Below, one piece after another: positions 17,310 through 26,986 of a DNA stretch of 64,000 nucleotides. Under the pieces are notes generated by a model. It had not been told where the DNA came from and searched no databases. It saw only the letters and a list, made by a program, of their open reading frames with translations. Every line of letters begins with the position of its first letter. Within the stretch, counting starts at the first letter, position 1. The DNA is from UBA2166 sp964463965 (GTDB lineage Bacteria; Nitrospirota; Nitrospiria; Nitrospirales; UBA2166), in NCBI GenBank assembly GCA_964463965.1, contig CAYXED010000002.1, forward strand, positions 1 to 64,000, in the 5' to 3' direction. The translations under genes were made by a program, and so were the position numbers.

Positions 17310-17473
17310 AGTTACTCGCAATGATTCTGTTGAATGAGTCCACTATATGGCTGTAGACTGTGGTATTTTCCGGTATCATACTACCAGTGACGATAATGTG
17401 GAAAATAAAATATGCCTCTATCGAGTGTTGTTACATGTAATGCAATATTAACCTTATACGCCTAAATGTCTAA

Positions 17474-17502
17474 TTGACTCAAATTGGGGGCATTGCTATG
17501 CT
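17474..17502 (+). promoter_or_regulatory. Candidate promoter of the methyltransferase/double glycosyltransferase operon
   Basis: TTGACT (17474-17479), a 17-base spacer and TATGCT (17497-17502). The boxes match five and four of six consensus positions at ideal spacing. Predicted transcription starts near 17509 and supports the ATG at 17550 as the true gene start. Confidence 0.42.
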
Positions 17503-17549
17503 CGACTCTGTGTACAGTCCGCTTTCTTTATCCTTCGCTTGAGGTCGCT

Positions 17550-18536
17550 ATGGACCATGATTTAAATGCCCTGAAGTTGCTTCTCCCTATTGCTGGCCAC
17601 AACAGCGGTGGAAAAGTTGATTTAGATGATCTTATTGCTGCAACTCATTCCGCTTTTCATTCGACCAGGGTTGTTCCACAAGATTCTAGTATCTCACTTA
17701 AGGGTGTCTTATGTCGTGTGTTGGGGACACGTTTTTTTAAAGCTATAGAAAAAAAATTACCCCAACATCCTAAGACGACAGCCCTTGCTGACTATCAAGA
17801 GATTTCTTTAAATGGACTTTCATCATTTGTTGATATTTGTGGAAAGAATATATTGGAGGTGGGAAGTGACGAGGAAGGCAATGTTCTTTTTGCTTTAGAA
17901 CAACGAGGGGTAAAATTTGCCTTAGGTATTGATGTATGGAGAAAGAAGGACTGGTTTCGCGTACTTTCTGGAAAATTGGTACAAGCACATGGAGATGTGT
18001 TGTCACTCCCATATCTTGATAATAGCTTTGATGTGTTACTGAATATTGCAACATTTGAACATATTCACAACCTTGACATAATCATTCATGAAATGAATCG
18101 TTTGTTAAAACCTGGTGGAATAATGTATGCCCAATTTGGGCCTCTTTGGTCATGTGGGGTTGGGCATCACATTTGGTGTCATCTTGATGATAGAATTTTT
18201 AGATTTAATGATCCTGCACATAATCCACTCGATGATTTTGATCATCTTTTATATGATCGAAGAGAATTAGCCCAGAAACTATCTTTGTCTTGGGACGAGA
18301 GAACAGTTGAACACTTAGTCAAGGCTGTTTTTGATCATTCTCATATAAATCGTAAATTTCATCATGAAATCTGCGACTATATGGAAAGGTCACCCATGAA
18401 AATTTTACACATGGAAAAAAGCTGGGATATTCCTGTTCCATCTGAAATTGAACATCGACTCAAAGATAGACACGGGGATAGGTCTGATTTTAGCTGTGCA
18501 GGTATGCAGATTGTTTTGCAAAAAGGAGCTACCTGA
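17550..18536 (+). CDS. Class I SAM-dependent methyltransferase
   Basis: A 328-residue protein whose middle part has the Rossmann-type methyltransferase signatures: motif I ILEVGSDEEG near residue 110, an acidic strand end GIDVW near 135, then SFDVLLNIATFEHIHN and a LLKPGGIMYAQFGP strand. It would transfer a methyl group from S-adenosylmethionine, plausibly to a sugar or glycolipid of the neighbouring polysaccharide pathway. The N-terminal 80 residues and the C-terminal part rich in histidine and aspartate are specific to this protein. I start at the ATG preceded by GAGG five bases upstream; an in-frame TTG at 17484 lies upstream of the predicted transcript. The stop overlaps the next start by one base. 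Confidence 0.75.
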   Translation: MDHDLNALKLLLPIAGHNSGGKVDLDDLIAATHSAFHSTRVVPQDSSISLKGVLCRVLGTRFFKAIEKKLPQHPKTTALADYQEISLNGLSSFVDICGKNILEVGSDEEGNVLFALEQRGVKFALGIDVWRKKDWFRVLSGKLVQAHGDVLSLPYLDNSFDVLLNIATFEHIHNLDIIIHEMNRLLKPGGIMYAQFGPLWSCGVGHHIWCHLDDRIFRFNDPAHNPLDDFDHLLYDRRELAQKLSLSWDERTVEHLVKAVFDHSHINRKFHHEICDYMERSPMKILHMEKSWDIPVPSEIEHRLKDRHGDRSDFSCAGMQIVLQKGAT

Positions 18537-21268
18537 TGAACAACCTTAAGCCTACTCACGTATTCTTCGTAGTCCACGGGCTTTTCCCTATTAACGGCCA
18601 CCCTGTTTCAGGCAACGGTGTTCGGGCATGGGGACTGCTCCAAGGATTAATGAACAATGGATGTCGTATAACTTATGCTACACCCATTGATGTAATACGT
18701 GATGGATGGGAGCAATATGCTACTGAGGGCCTTGAAGTTGTATTTTTTGATGACGCTTCCGAGCTAAATTCTCTTATTGAGTGTTTTCAACCTGATGTTA
18801 TTGTAGGTATTAACTGGGAACTTGTTGATCTTATTTCTGAGAAAGTATCGATACCTCTTGTTTTAGATTTAACTGCCCCTCGGTTGCTTGAAATTGAATT
18901 TGAAAACCCAACACATGTAATGAATGACTCCGAAATATTTAGATATTTAAATGTAGTATCTCGCGGAGACTATTTTCTTTGTAGTACTGAAAAACAGAAA
19001 GCCTTTTATCACTCATGGATGCTGTTAAGTGGCATACGAGCATCTGATGATCCTATAGAGATTATTCCGGTGTCAGCAAACCCTCAAATGCCAACACGTG
19101 TTTTAGCCACATCAATACTGCCAACCTTTGTATATGGGGGTGTGTTTTGGCCATGGCAACGTGCAACTAGTTACCTAAATCGTGTTTTGGCTGTTTTGGA
19201 AAAGGCCGGAAAGGGACAATTGTTAGTTATTGGAGGCTCTTATCCGTTGGCTTCTGACACTGACAGCACATATCAATTTACCGACACGTTGGCTGACAGT
19301 CAGTATTTAACTGTTAAGCCACTTCTTCCATACGACGAAATGGAAAGGGAATTTTGTGGTGCGCACGTTGCCATAGACCTTTCAGAACGAAACTCTGAGC
19401 GTGAACTTAGTTTTTCTTATCGTATTATTGAATATCTCCGTTGTGGAGTTCCTGTCATTTGTAATCACTATCTGTCAATTGCAGCAGAGATTAAGGCTTA
19501 TGAAGCTGGGTGGGTCATCAACACTGAAGATAATCCTGCTGAGGTTGAAAAGTTGATTCAAGATATTCTAAGCAACCCAGCTCAGATTGAGACTCGTAGT
19601 GAGAATGCTCGACGTCTGGTTTATGAATTATATAATTGGGATGTGACAACTGTACCTCTCTACCAATATTGTGCCAAACCGAAAAAAATTGACCGGCAGA
19701 AAAATATCATGAGCGCAGTTTTTTCACGCCAAACGAAACTTGAGAACCAGCTTGCTGATCAAGCAGATACGTTGGAAAAACAAACTGATCGGATCGAAGA
19801 ATTAGCACAGCACAACAGAGATCACCTTGATCACCTTATAGCTATAACTAAACAGCTTAGCCGTATTGAGGAGCAGTACCAGACAAATCATGTAGATAAT
19901 CAAGTAAAAATTCAACAGTTGGTTTATGCTCAGCAGCATGTCGATCACCGGTTATCAGTACTGGCTAACCGAGGTGTTCTTCGATGGATATGGAGAATTC
20001 CTGAAAGAATTTACCGTGTTTTGATCAAACCACTCTTTTCAAGAAGAAATGAGAAAAATATTGCAATTATTACACGCGGAGATATTTTTCCTGTTCACCA
20101 TGGTGCGGCAGTAAGAATTATTGAGTCTGCACGGGCACTATCACACCATTGTGATCAAGTCTTTATTATTACTACGGACCGTACTAAATACTATGCATTT
20201 TTTGAAGGTGAGATGTATGAAAAGTATTACCCACAGTTTCTTAGTATATTTCCATTACCACTTAATCCCTTGATCCAATATTTTTTGCAACATAGAGGAG
20301 TACCGCGCAATGAATGCTACCTTTTCTATCCACTCTATGATTTGAATATGTGGGTAAGAACGCTATTTGTTGCGTATCAACATCGCATTGAACTTTACCA
20401 AGCTGAATTTCCTGCTTTTCTTCGTCCTGCGGTAATTGCAAAGTGGGTTTTTGGAGGAAAGACATCGCTGGTTGAGCATAACGTTGAGTTTTCAAGAATT
20501 GATGAAACAGAGGGTCTTCTAGCAAAAGGGAAACAGTTTCTTAGGGCTATAGAGGTACGTCTTTGCAATCAAGCTGATCATGTTGTTGCTGTTTCTTTGA
20601 TTGATCAGAAGGCACTTGTGGCTGCGGGTGTGAAGCCAGAAAAAATTTCTGTAATCCCACATGGTGTTGATCTAAAATCATTTTCCGATGCAGTGCCTGC
20701 TGTTGTAAAAATAAATGATAATGGTACTTCTGAGGCATCTGTCTTGGTGTATCATGGGCCATATTCATATGCCCCAAATTTGCAGGCAGTGACTGCTTTG
20801 GGTAGGGTCATTATTCCATCACTTCAGAATCGTGGGCATCATACGGTTTGTCTTGCTATAGGAGATAGTCCGCCAGGAAAATCTCCTCACCAATCAGTTA
20901 CTTTTGTAGGGCCTGTTGACAATATCGGTTCATATCTTAAACGTGGGGATATTGCCGTTGTGCCACTCACCGCTGGGGGAGGGACGCGGATGAAAGTGCT
21001 TGATTATTTTGCAGCACGTGTTCCAGTAGTAGCGACTTCAAAAGCAGTTGAAGGTCTTCCCGTTGAAGATGGAAAACATTTAATTGTAGTTGATGATATC
21101 GAGGAGATGATAGATCCCATTATAGAGTTGATTAGCAATCCGGAGCGACGTCGCATATTAACAGACAATGCATTTTCTCTCGTTGAACAGTTAGATTGGT
21201 CAATGATTGGCGCACACTATATGAAGGTCTACAACTTTTCATGGTGGAGGGGGAATCACGATCTATAA
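18536..21268 (+). CDS. Double glycosyltransferase with central coiled coil
   Basis: A 910-residue fusion of two GT-B glycosyltransferases. Residues 1-380 form the first: FFVVHGLFPINGHPVSGNGVRAWGL, then DVIVGINWELVDL and a donor-side LSERNSERELSFSYRIIEYLRCGVPVIC. Residues about 393-478 are rich in Gln, Glu, Leu and Asp with heptad spacing (KLENQLADQADTLEKQ) and should form a coiled coil. Residues about 505-905 are a GT4 enzyme: IITRGDIFPVHHGAAVRI, AVSLIDQKALVAAGV, VIPHGVD and GGGTRMKVLDYFAARVPVVATSKAVEGL. The second half resembles the enzyme at 14868-16127. No membrane span is evident. Its start overlaps the methyltransferase stop. Two consecutive sugar additions by one polypeptide is the likely role; donors are unknown. 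Confidence 0.82.
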   Translation: MNNLKPTHVFFVVHGLFPINGHPVSGNGVRAWGLLQGLMNNGCRITYATPIDVIRDGWEQYATEGLEVVFFDDASELNSLIECFQPDVIVGINWELVDLISEKVSIPLVLDLTAPRLLEIEFENPTHVMNDSEIFRYLNVVSRGDYFLCSTEKQKAFYHSWMLLSGIRASDDPIEIIPVSANPQMPTRVLATSILPTFVYGGVFWPWQRATSYLNRVLAVLEKAGKGQLLVIGGSYPLASDTDSTYQFTDTLADSQYLTVKPLLPYDEMEREFCGAHVAIDLSERNSERELSFSYRIIEYLRCGVPVICNHYLSIAAEIKAYEAGWVINTEDNPAEVEKLIQDILSNPAQIETRSENARRLVYELYNWDVTTVPLYQYCAKPKKIDRQKNIMSAVFSRQTKLENQLADQADTLEKQTDRIEELAQHNRDHLDHLIAITKQLSRIEEQYQTNHVDNQVKIQQLVYAQQHVDHRLSVLANRGVLRWIWRIPERIYRVLIKPLFSRRNEKNIAIITRGDIFPVHHGAAVRIIESARALSHHCDQVFIITTDRTKYYAFFEGEMYEKYYPQFLSIFPLPLNPLIQYFLQHRGVPRNECYLFYPLYDLNMWVRTLFVAYQHRIELYQAEFPAFLRPAVIAKWVFGGKTSLVEHNVEFSRIDETEGLLAKGKQFLRAIEVRLCNQADHVVAVSLIDQKALVAAGVKPEKISVIPHGVDLKSFSDAVPAVVKINDNGTSEASVLVYHGPYSYAPNLQAVTALGRVIIPSLQNRGHHTVCLAIGDSPPGKSPHQSVTFVGPVDNIGSYLKRGDIAVVPLTAGGGTRMKVLDYFAARVPVVATSKAVEGLPVEDGKHLIVVDDIEEMIDPIIELISNPERRRILTDNAFSLVEQLDWSMIGAHYMKVYNFSWWRGNHDL

Positions 21269-21321
21269 TTATGTGAACAGGTTTTTTAACTAGGTTTAAA
21301 ATAGTATTTTTATCTAGATAA

Positions 21322-23091
21322 TTAAGGTGGGGTTTTCAGAGTTTTGAGGCTAACCTCATGAAGTTGGGCGTTGCTAACAGAGGATGGAGCATCAGTTAGC
21401 GGGCAGCTTGCGGACTGTGTCTTTGGAAATGCTAGTACATCGCGTATTGATTTTGATTTTGTAAGTAACATAATCAAACGATCTAATCCTATCGCGATTC
21501 CTCCATGTGGAGGAGCTCCATACTCTAGAGCGGTAAGTAGGAATCCAAATTTTTTCTGGGCTTCCTCATCGCTTATTCCAAGTAGAGAGAGCATTTTCTT
21601 TTGAATATCGTGTTTGTGAATACGTATACTTCCTCCTCCAATTTCATATCCATTAATGACTAGGTCATATGCTTTGGACTTCACTTGTGTGGGGTTTGTA
21701 TCTAGTGCATTGAGGTTGGAATCAAGTGGTGCTGTAAATGGATGATGGATGGCCGTATATTGATTTTCACCATGCCCTTTCTCAACGAGTGGAAAATCTG
21801 TAATCCACAGTGGGCATACCATGTCTTGTGCGATAGAATTTCTTTGTTCTGCTAAGTAACTCCGTAGTGATCCTAATACAGAGTTCGTTACTTCTTGGGT
21901 GTCGGCTACAAATACCAAAAGATCACCAGAGTTTGCTCCTAGGGCGTTTGTTAAATCTTGTGCAACAGGTTTTCCAAGAAACTTTAGTATAGGAGATTCA
22001 AACCCAGAGCTTGTTACTTTTATCCATGCGAGTCCTTTCGCCCCAAGCTTTTGAGCGTATGCGGTGAGGGTATCTGTTTCACCGCGTGATGCATCAGCCA
22101 TTCCCGGTATTGCAAATCCTTTCACCCTGCCTTTGTTTTGAATTGTATCTTTAAAAACCTTAAAATCAGAACTTCCAACAATTTTACTTACGTCTTTAAG
22201 AATCATTCCATATCGAAGGTCTGGTTTATCTGATCCATAGTTATCTAGGGCATCGCTATAGCTCATTTTAGAAAATGGTTGTGGGAGGGTAACGTTTAGA
22301 AACCTTTTAACGAGTTCCACGATGATAGGCTCTATCAAGGCAAACATATCGTTCCGATCTATAAACGCGCATTCTATGTCAATTTGCGTAAATTCAGGTT
22401 GCCTGTCCATACGGAGATCTTCATCACGAAAGCAACGCGCAACCTGATAGTAACGGTCCATCCCTGCAATCATTAGTAGTTGTTTAAATAATTGAGGTGA
22501 TTGAGGAAGAGCAAAAAACTCTCCCGGATGAGTTCGGCTTGGGACGAGGTAATCACGTGCACCCTCTGGAGTACTTTTCGTTAGGATAGGCGTTTCGACT
22601 TCGATGAGGCCTTGGGTGTGAAGATATTCACGAATCATGTGAAGGCTCTCATGTCTCGTGCGTAGCGATTGTTGCATTGGCGAGCGGCGGAGATCAAGAT
22701 ACCGATATTTCATGCGTATGGGTTCATCGGCATCGGGATCATCTTCGAGCAGAAATGGTGGAGTCTTTGAGGTGTTCAAAATATTTAATTTGTTAGCAAA
22801 CACCTCAATTTCACCAGTAGGGATTGATGTGTTTTCAGTCTCCTCAGGTCTGACCATAACATTTCCAGTGACAGCAAGGACGTACTCTGATCGGAGTGCG
22901 TGGGCATCAGCGTGGCTTGTAGCATCGATGTCAGGGTTAAAGACGATTTGGGTGATGCCTGTGTGGTCTCGAAGATCAATAAAGATCAGTCCTCCATGAT
23001 CTCTTCTTCGGTGTACCCATCCCATAAGGGTCACGGTTTCGCTTGCTTGTTGTTTGCGTAGAGCTCCGCAGTAGTGAGTACGTGTCATCAT
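21322..23091 (-). CDS. aspS: Aspartyl-tRNA synthetase, bacterial type
   Basis: A 589-residue class II synthetase charging tRNA with aspartate. The N-terminal anticodon-binding OB fold starts with GWVHRRRDHGGLIFIDLRD. Class II motif 1 lies near residue 140, motif 2 as FRDEDLRMDRQPEFTQID near 220, the bacterial GAD insert between about 290 and 420, and motif 3 as GIAIGLDRLIMLL near 540. The histidine in RRDHGG is the residue associated with relaxed, non-discriminating enzymes that also charge tRNA-Asn. The gene closes the guaB-guaA-rluB-aspS series with one base between rluB and aspS. ATG codons at 23091 and 23088 are both possible. Confidence 0.93.
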   Translation of the reverse strand: MMTRTHYCGALRKQQASETVTLMGWVHRRRDHGGLIFIDLRDHTGITQIVFNPDIDATSHADAHALRSEYVLAVTGNVMVRPEETENTSIPTGEIEVFANKLNILNTSKTPPFLLEDDPDADEPIRMKYRYLDLRRSPMQQSLRTRHESLHMIREYLHTQGLIEVETPILTKSTPEGARDYLVPSRTHPGEFFALPQSPQLFKQLLMIAGMDRYYQVARCFRDEDLRMDRQPEFTQIDIECAFIDRNDMFALIEPIIVELVKRFLNVTLPQPFSKMSYSDALDNYGSDKPDLRYGMILKDVSKIVGSSDFKVFKDTIQNKGRVKGFAIPGMADASRGETDTLTAYAQKLGAKGLAWIKVTSSGFESPILKFLGKPVAQDLTNALGANSGDLLVFVADTQEVTNSVLGSLRSYLAEQRNSIAQDMVCPLWITDFPLVEKGHGENQYTAIHHPFTAPLDSNLNALDTNPTQVKSKAYDLVINGYEIGGGSIRIHKHDIQKKMLSLLGISDEEAQKKFGFLLTALEYGAPPHGGIAIGLDRLIMLLTKSKSIRDVLAFPKTQSASCPLTDAPSSVSNAQLHEVSLKTLKTPP

Positions 23092-23092
23092 C

Positions 23093-23845
23093 TCAATGGC
23101 TATTATTTTTTAATCGTTTTTGTGAGCGAGCTAGAGCGGTGCGAAGTTGTGATAGTTCTTCTATCTCAAGGGGGCGACTTTGTCTTGGGGGAAGTGTTCC
23201 AAGGCGAATAGGGCCAAATCCGATCCGTTTTAACCGGATTACTGAACATCCCGCGGTTTCCATCATTCGCCGAATTTGACGTTTTCTTCCTTCGTATAGA
23301 GTAACCTCTAACCAGGAATTTGTAGAGAGTTTTTTGAGTTTATTTATGCGACACGGAGCTGTTACACCATCGTCAAGCAATACCCCTTTCTGAAGCTGAG
23401 CAATATTTTGGTCTGTGAGAATGCCTGATATTTTTACTACATACGTCCTTGGGATGTGAGAGCGAGGATGGAGCAGGTGTGCAGAAAAATCGCCGTCATT
23501 TGTGAGGAGAATAAGACCCTCAGTGTTGAAGTCGAGTCTTCCAATAGGGTACAGCCGGAGTGATGAGCCGGGAAAAAAATCTTTAATTGTTTTTCGGCCT
23601 TCAGGGTCATCGAGGGTACTTACACAGCCTTGTGGTTTATGAAGCATCATGTAGACCTTTGGCTGTGCACTGGGAATGAGCTTCCCATCAACCCGGATAT
23701 GATCTCGAGAGGGGTCGACTTTTGTTCCTAACTCATTGACGACTTGACCGTTTACTACAATGCGTCCTTGGAGTAGTAGACGTTCAGCAGCCCGTCGTGA
23801 GCTGATACCGGCATCAGCAATTACTTTTTGAATTCTAATCACCAA
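23093..23845 (-). CDS. rluB: Pseudouridine synthase, RsuA/RluB family
   Basis: A 250-residue enzyme with an N-terminal S4 RNA-binding domain (IQKVIADAGISSRRAAERLL, then GRIVVNG) and a catalytic domain with Asp105 in IGRLDFNTEGLILLTNDG. It isomerises one uridine of ribosomal RNA; by sequence style (KPQGCVST, YEGRKRQIRRMM) it is closest to RluB, which acts on 23S rRNA, but RsuA or RluE cannot be excluded. The start is either the TTG at 23845 or the GTG at 23842, both within a few bases of the upstream guaA stop. It is packed between guaA and aspS, so it depends on the upstream promoter. Confidence 0.87.
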   Translation of the reverse strand: MVIRIQKVIADAGISSRRAAERLLLQGRIVVNGQVVNELGTKVDPSRDHIRVDGKLIPSAQPKVYMMLHKPQGCVSTLDDPEGRKTIKDFFPGSSLRLYPIGRLDFNTEGLILLTNDGDFSAHLLHPRSHIPRTYVVKISGILTDQNIAQLQKGVLLDDGVTAPCRINKLKKLSTNSWLEVTLYEGRKRQIRRMMETAGCSVIRLKRIGFGPIRLGTLPPRQSRPLEIEELSQLRTALARSQKRLKNNSH

Positions 23846-23851
23846 TTTACT

Positions 23852-25429
23852 TTATTCCCATTCAATGGTCCCAGGTGGTTTTGTGCTGAGGTCGTAGACA
23901 ACGCGATTGACGCCTTTCACTTCATTGGTAATCCTATGAGCAACGCGTCCGAGCATGTCATGTGGAAGTCTTACCCAGTCTGCAGTCATCCCATCATCGC
24001 TTTGCACGGCTCGAATAGCGATGACATGTTCGTATGATCGTTTATCACCTCGAATGCCAACTGTTCGCACTGGAATAAGAACTGCAAATGCTTGCCACAC
24101 CTTACGGCCTATATTGGCGTGACGAAGCTCCTCCTGAACAATAAGGTCTGCCTCACGAAGGATCTTTAAGGATGGCTTTGTGATATGTCCAATGATTCGG
24201 ATTGCTAAGCCTGGCCCTGGAAATGGCTGCCTCCAGACAATATCATCTGGGAGGCCAAGTTCAATTCCGAGACGGCGGACCTCGTCTTTGAAAAGATCAC
24301 GGAGTGGTTCAATAACTTTGAAGTTCATCCGCGTAGGAAGCCCACCAACATTATGATGAGTTTTAATTACAGCAGAGGGTCCCGCAGTGGCTCCACTTTC
24401 AACAACGTCGGGGTATAAGGTTCCTTGTACGAGGTATGAGACGGGGCCTTGGCCAGATTGTGATTTTATTTTTTTTGCTTCAGCTTCGAACGCCCGAATA
24501 AATTCTCTTCCGATGATTTTTCTTTTTTTCTCTGGGTCTTCTATGCCTTTGAGTGCAAAGAGAAATTGCTTACTGGCATCAACGTAGCGGAGGTTAAGTT
24601 TTAGACTAGTACGCAAACTTTTTAGAACAGATTTTGCCTCATGTGCTCTCAGTAAGCCATTGTTGACAAAAATACATGTGAGACGGTTCTGTACGGCACG
24701 GTGAGTTAATGCCGCAGCTACTGTGGAGTCAACTCCACCACTCAACGCACATATAATTTTCCCGGAAGGGGCTTGTTTTCGTATCGACTCTACCATTGGG
24801 TTAATCCATGAGGTCGTATTCCATGTGCCGTCGCACCCACACACACGGTATACAAAATTACGGATAATCTGTATGCCTTTAGGGGTATGTACAACCTCAG
24901 GGTGAAACTGCAAACCAAATACTTGATGAGCCTTGTCGCGCATCGCGGCGATTGGAGAGTTGTTTGTGTGTGCAATTGATGTGAAACCAGAGGGAAGTCG
25001 ATCAATACGATCGCCGTGGCTCATCCAAACTGGAGTGCGCATACTCTTTCCCCCAATTTTATAAAAGAGATCTGAAGTGTCATCAAATCTCAACGTTGCC
25101 GGTCCGTATTCTCGTTTTGCTGTACTGCTTACCTTGCCACCTTTTGTTTGGGCAATAATTTGCATCCCATAACAGATACCGAGAATTGGGACACCAAGAC
25201 CAAATAGTTTTGGAGAGGCTTTTGGGGCACCTAGGTGATAGCTGCTTGCAGGTCCACCAGAGAGAATAATTCCCTTTGGCTTAAGCTTCTTGATTTTTGT
25301 AATAGGGGCATTACAGGGAAGGATAGATGAATATACACTAGCCTCTCTAACGCGACGAGCAAGCAACTGTGTATATTGTGATCCGAAGTCGAGGATCAGG
25401 ATATTATCCTGATGTGCTGCTAAATCCAC
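23852..25429 (-). CDS. guaA: GMP synthase (glutamine-hydrolysing)
   Basis: A 525-residue enzyme converting XMP to GMP with glutamine and ATP. The N-terminal class I glutamine amidotransferase has Cys86 in GICYGMQ and the His176/Glu178 pair in QFHPEV. The ATP pyrophosphatase domain has the P-loop SGGVDST near residue 230, and the C-terminal dimerisation domain ends with the conserved PPGTIEWE. The length equals that of the E. coli enzyme. The start is a GTG with GGAG eight bases upstream. It follows guaB by 20 bases, so the last two steps of GMP synthesis are co-expressed. Confidence 0.95.
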   Translation of the reverse strand: MDLAAHQDNILILDFGSQYTQLLARRVREASVYSSILPCNAPITKIKKLKPKGIILSGGPASSYHLGAPKASPKLFGLGVPILGICYGMQIIAQTKGGKVSSTAKREYGPATLRFDDTSDLFYKIGGKSMRTPVWMSHGDRIDRLPSGFTSIAHTNNSPIAAMRDKAHQVFGLQFHPEVVHTPKGIQIIRNFVYRVCGCDGTWNTTSWINPMVESIRKQAPSGKIICALSGGVDSTVAAALTHRAVQNRLTCIFVNNGLLRAHEAKSVLKSLRTSLKLNLRYVDASKQFLFALKGIEDPEKKRKIIGREFIRAFEAEAKKIKSQSGQGPVSYLVQGTLYPDVVESGATAGPSAVIKTHHNVGGLPTRMNFKVIEPLRDLFKDEVRRLGIELGLPDDIVWRQPFPGPGLAIRIIGHITKPSLKILREADLIVQEELRHANIGRKVWQAFAVLIPVRTVGIRGDKRSYEHVIAIRAVQSDDGMTADWVRLPHDMLGRVAHRITNEVKGVNRVVYDLSTKPPGTIEWE

Positions 25430-25449
25430 TTTTTTGGCTCCACATCATC

Positions 25450-26919
25450 CTACAAGCCCCATTCCATGTGGTAGTTGGGCGCTTCTTTTGTGATGATAAT
25501 ATCGTGGACGTGGCTTTCGCGGAGTCCAGAGTGGGTAATTCGAATAAAGTTAGATTTTTCATATAGTTCAGCAATAGATGCACAGCCGCAATAGCCCATT
25601 CCAGATCTTAAACCACCAACCAACTGATGGATAACTCCCGATAATGAGCCCTTATATGGAACACGACCTTCAATGCCTTCTGGAACGAGTTTTGATATGG
25701 CTTGATCCTTTTGAAAATAGCGGTCTTTTCCCCCACGTTCCATAACGGTCAGGGAGCCCATGCCACGGTATGTTTTATAGGATCTTCCCTGGAAGAGTAC
25801 TAGCTCACCTGGGCTTTCTTCTGTACCTGCCAGAAGGCCTCCAATCATGATCGAACTGGCACCTGCAGCAAGCGCCTTTGTCATATCCCCTGAGTGTTTG
25901 ATACCACCATCAGCAATAATTGGAATGCCATGTTTTTTTCCTTCTTCCGCACAATTGGCTATTGCAGTAAGCTGAGGTACTCCCACACCTGCCACAATTC
26001 TTGTTGTACAGATTGAACCCGGCCCCACGCCTACTTTGACAGCATCGGCTCCAGCTTCAATTAACGCCTTTGTAGCTTCGGCAGTAGCCACGTTACCAGC
26101 TATTATTTGAAGATCAGGATAAGATTTTTTGATTGTACTTACCGTATCAAGCACCGATTTTGAGTGGCCATGGGCAGTATCAATAACAATCAAGTCAACA
26201 GCAGCTTTTATTAGCGCCGGTGTTCGTCTCTCTGCATCTTCTCCTATTCCTACTGCAGCGCCAACGCAAAGGCGCCCGAGTTCATCCTTAAAAGCGTTAG
26301 GGTACTGGATCCGTTTTTGTATGTCTTTTATGGTAATCAACCCTTTTAGTTCAAAGTTATCATCGACTACAAGCAGTTTCTCGATACGATGTTTATGGAG
26401 TATGTCTTTAGCCATTTCAAGGGTAGTTCCGACTGGGGCGGTGATAAGCTCTGACTCTGTCATAAGCTTAGTAACCGGAAGGTCCATTCTTGTTTCAAAC
26501 CTGAGGTCGCGATTGGTGAGGATCCCAAGCAGTTTTCTTCCCTCGGTGATTGGCACACCAGAAATAGAGTATTTTTCCATAACAGATAGCGCTTCTCTTA
26601 TGGTGTGTGTTGGCGAAATGGTAATGGGGTCGGTTATCATGCCGCTTTCAGATTTTTTTACCATATCTACAGCATTGGCCTGCTCTTCAGGAGACATCAT
26701 GCGGTGAATAATCCCTATACCCCCCTCTCGGGCCATAGCAATGGCAAGCCTGGACTCTGTTACTGTATCCATAGCAGCGCTAATGATAGGAATATTGACT
26801 TTTAAGGTGCGGGTAAGAAAAGTGCTTGTATTGGCGTTAGAGGGTAATATGGACGAAGCGGCAGGAATTAACGAGACATCGTCAAACGTGAGGCCAAACT
26901 GTATCGAGTTGGAAAGCAC
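25450..26919 (-). CDS. guaB: IMP dehydrogenase
   Basis: A 489-residue enzyme oxidising IMP to XMP with NAD, the committed step of guanine nucleotide synthesis. The TIM barrel is interrupted by two CBS domains (about residues 95-205). The catalytic cysteine is Cys304 in GPGSICTTRIVAG, and the flap carries YRGMGS followed by the RYFQ segment. The length is standard for bacteria with intact CBS domains, where ATP or GTP can tune activity. The GTG start has GGAG five bases upstream. It is the first gene of the guaB-guaA-rluB-aspS series, behind a promoter-like sequence. Confidence 0.95.
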   Translation of the reverse strand: MLSNSIQFGLTFDDVSLIPAASSILPSNANTSTFLTRTLKVNIPIISAAMDTVTESRLAIAMAREGGIGIIHRMMSPEEQANAVDMVKKSESGMITDPITISPTHTIREALSVMEKYSISGVPITEGRKLLGILTNRDLRFETRMDLPVTKLMTESELITAPVGTTLEMAKDILHKHRIEKLLVVDDNFELKGLITIKDIQKRIQYPNAFKDELGRLCVGAAVGIGEDAERRTPALIKAAVDLIVIDTAHGHSKSVLDTVSTIKKSYPDLQIIAGNVATAEATKALIEAGADAVKVGVGPGSICTTRIVAGVGVPQLTAIANCAEEGKKHGIPIIADGGIKHSGDMTKALAAGASSIMIGGLLAGTEESPGELVLFQGRSYKTYRGMGSLTVMERGGKDRYFQKDQAISKLVPEGIEGRVPYKGSLSGVIHQLVGGLRSGMGYCGCASIAELYEKSNFIRITHSGLRESHVHDIIITKEAPNYHMEWGL

Positions 26920-26957
26920 TAAAACTCCACGATGTCAGCGTTTTTCAATAATAATGC

Positions 26958-26986
26958 ACCGTAACACAGGGATGGAGCACGGTCAA
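26958..26986 (-). promoter_or_regulatory. Candidate promoter of guaB-guaA-rluB-aspS
   Basis: On the minus strand TTGACC (26986-26981), 17 bases, then TACGGT (26963-26958). The -35 box is strong, the -10 box weak. It is located about 40 bases upstream of guaB in the divergent spacer. Confidence 0.33.

Noticed and set aside
26129..26707. 192-codon frame antisense to guaB
   Set aside because: Serine-rich shadow of a strongly conserved enzyme gene.
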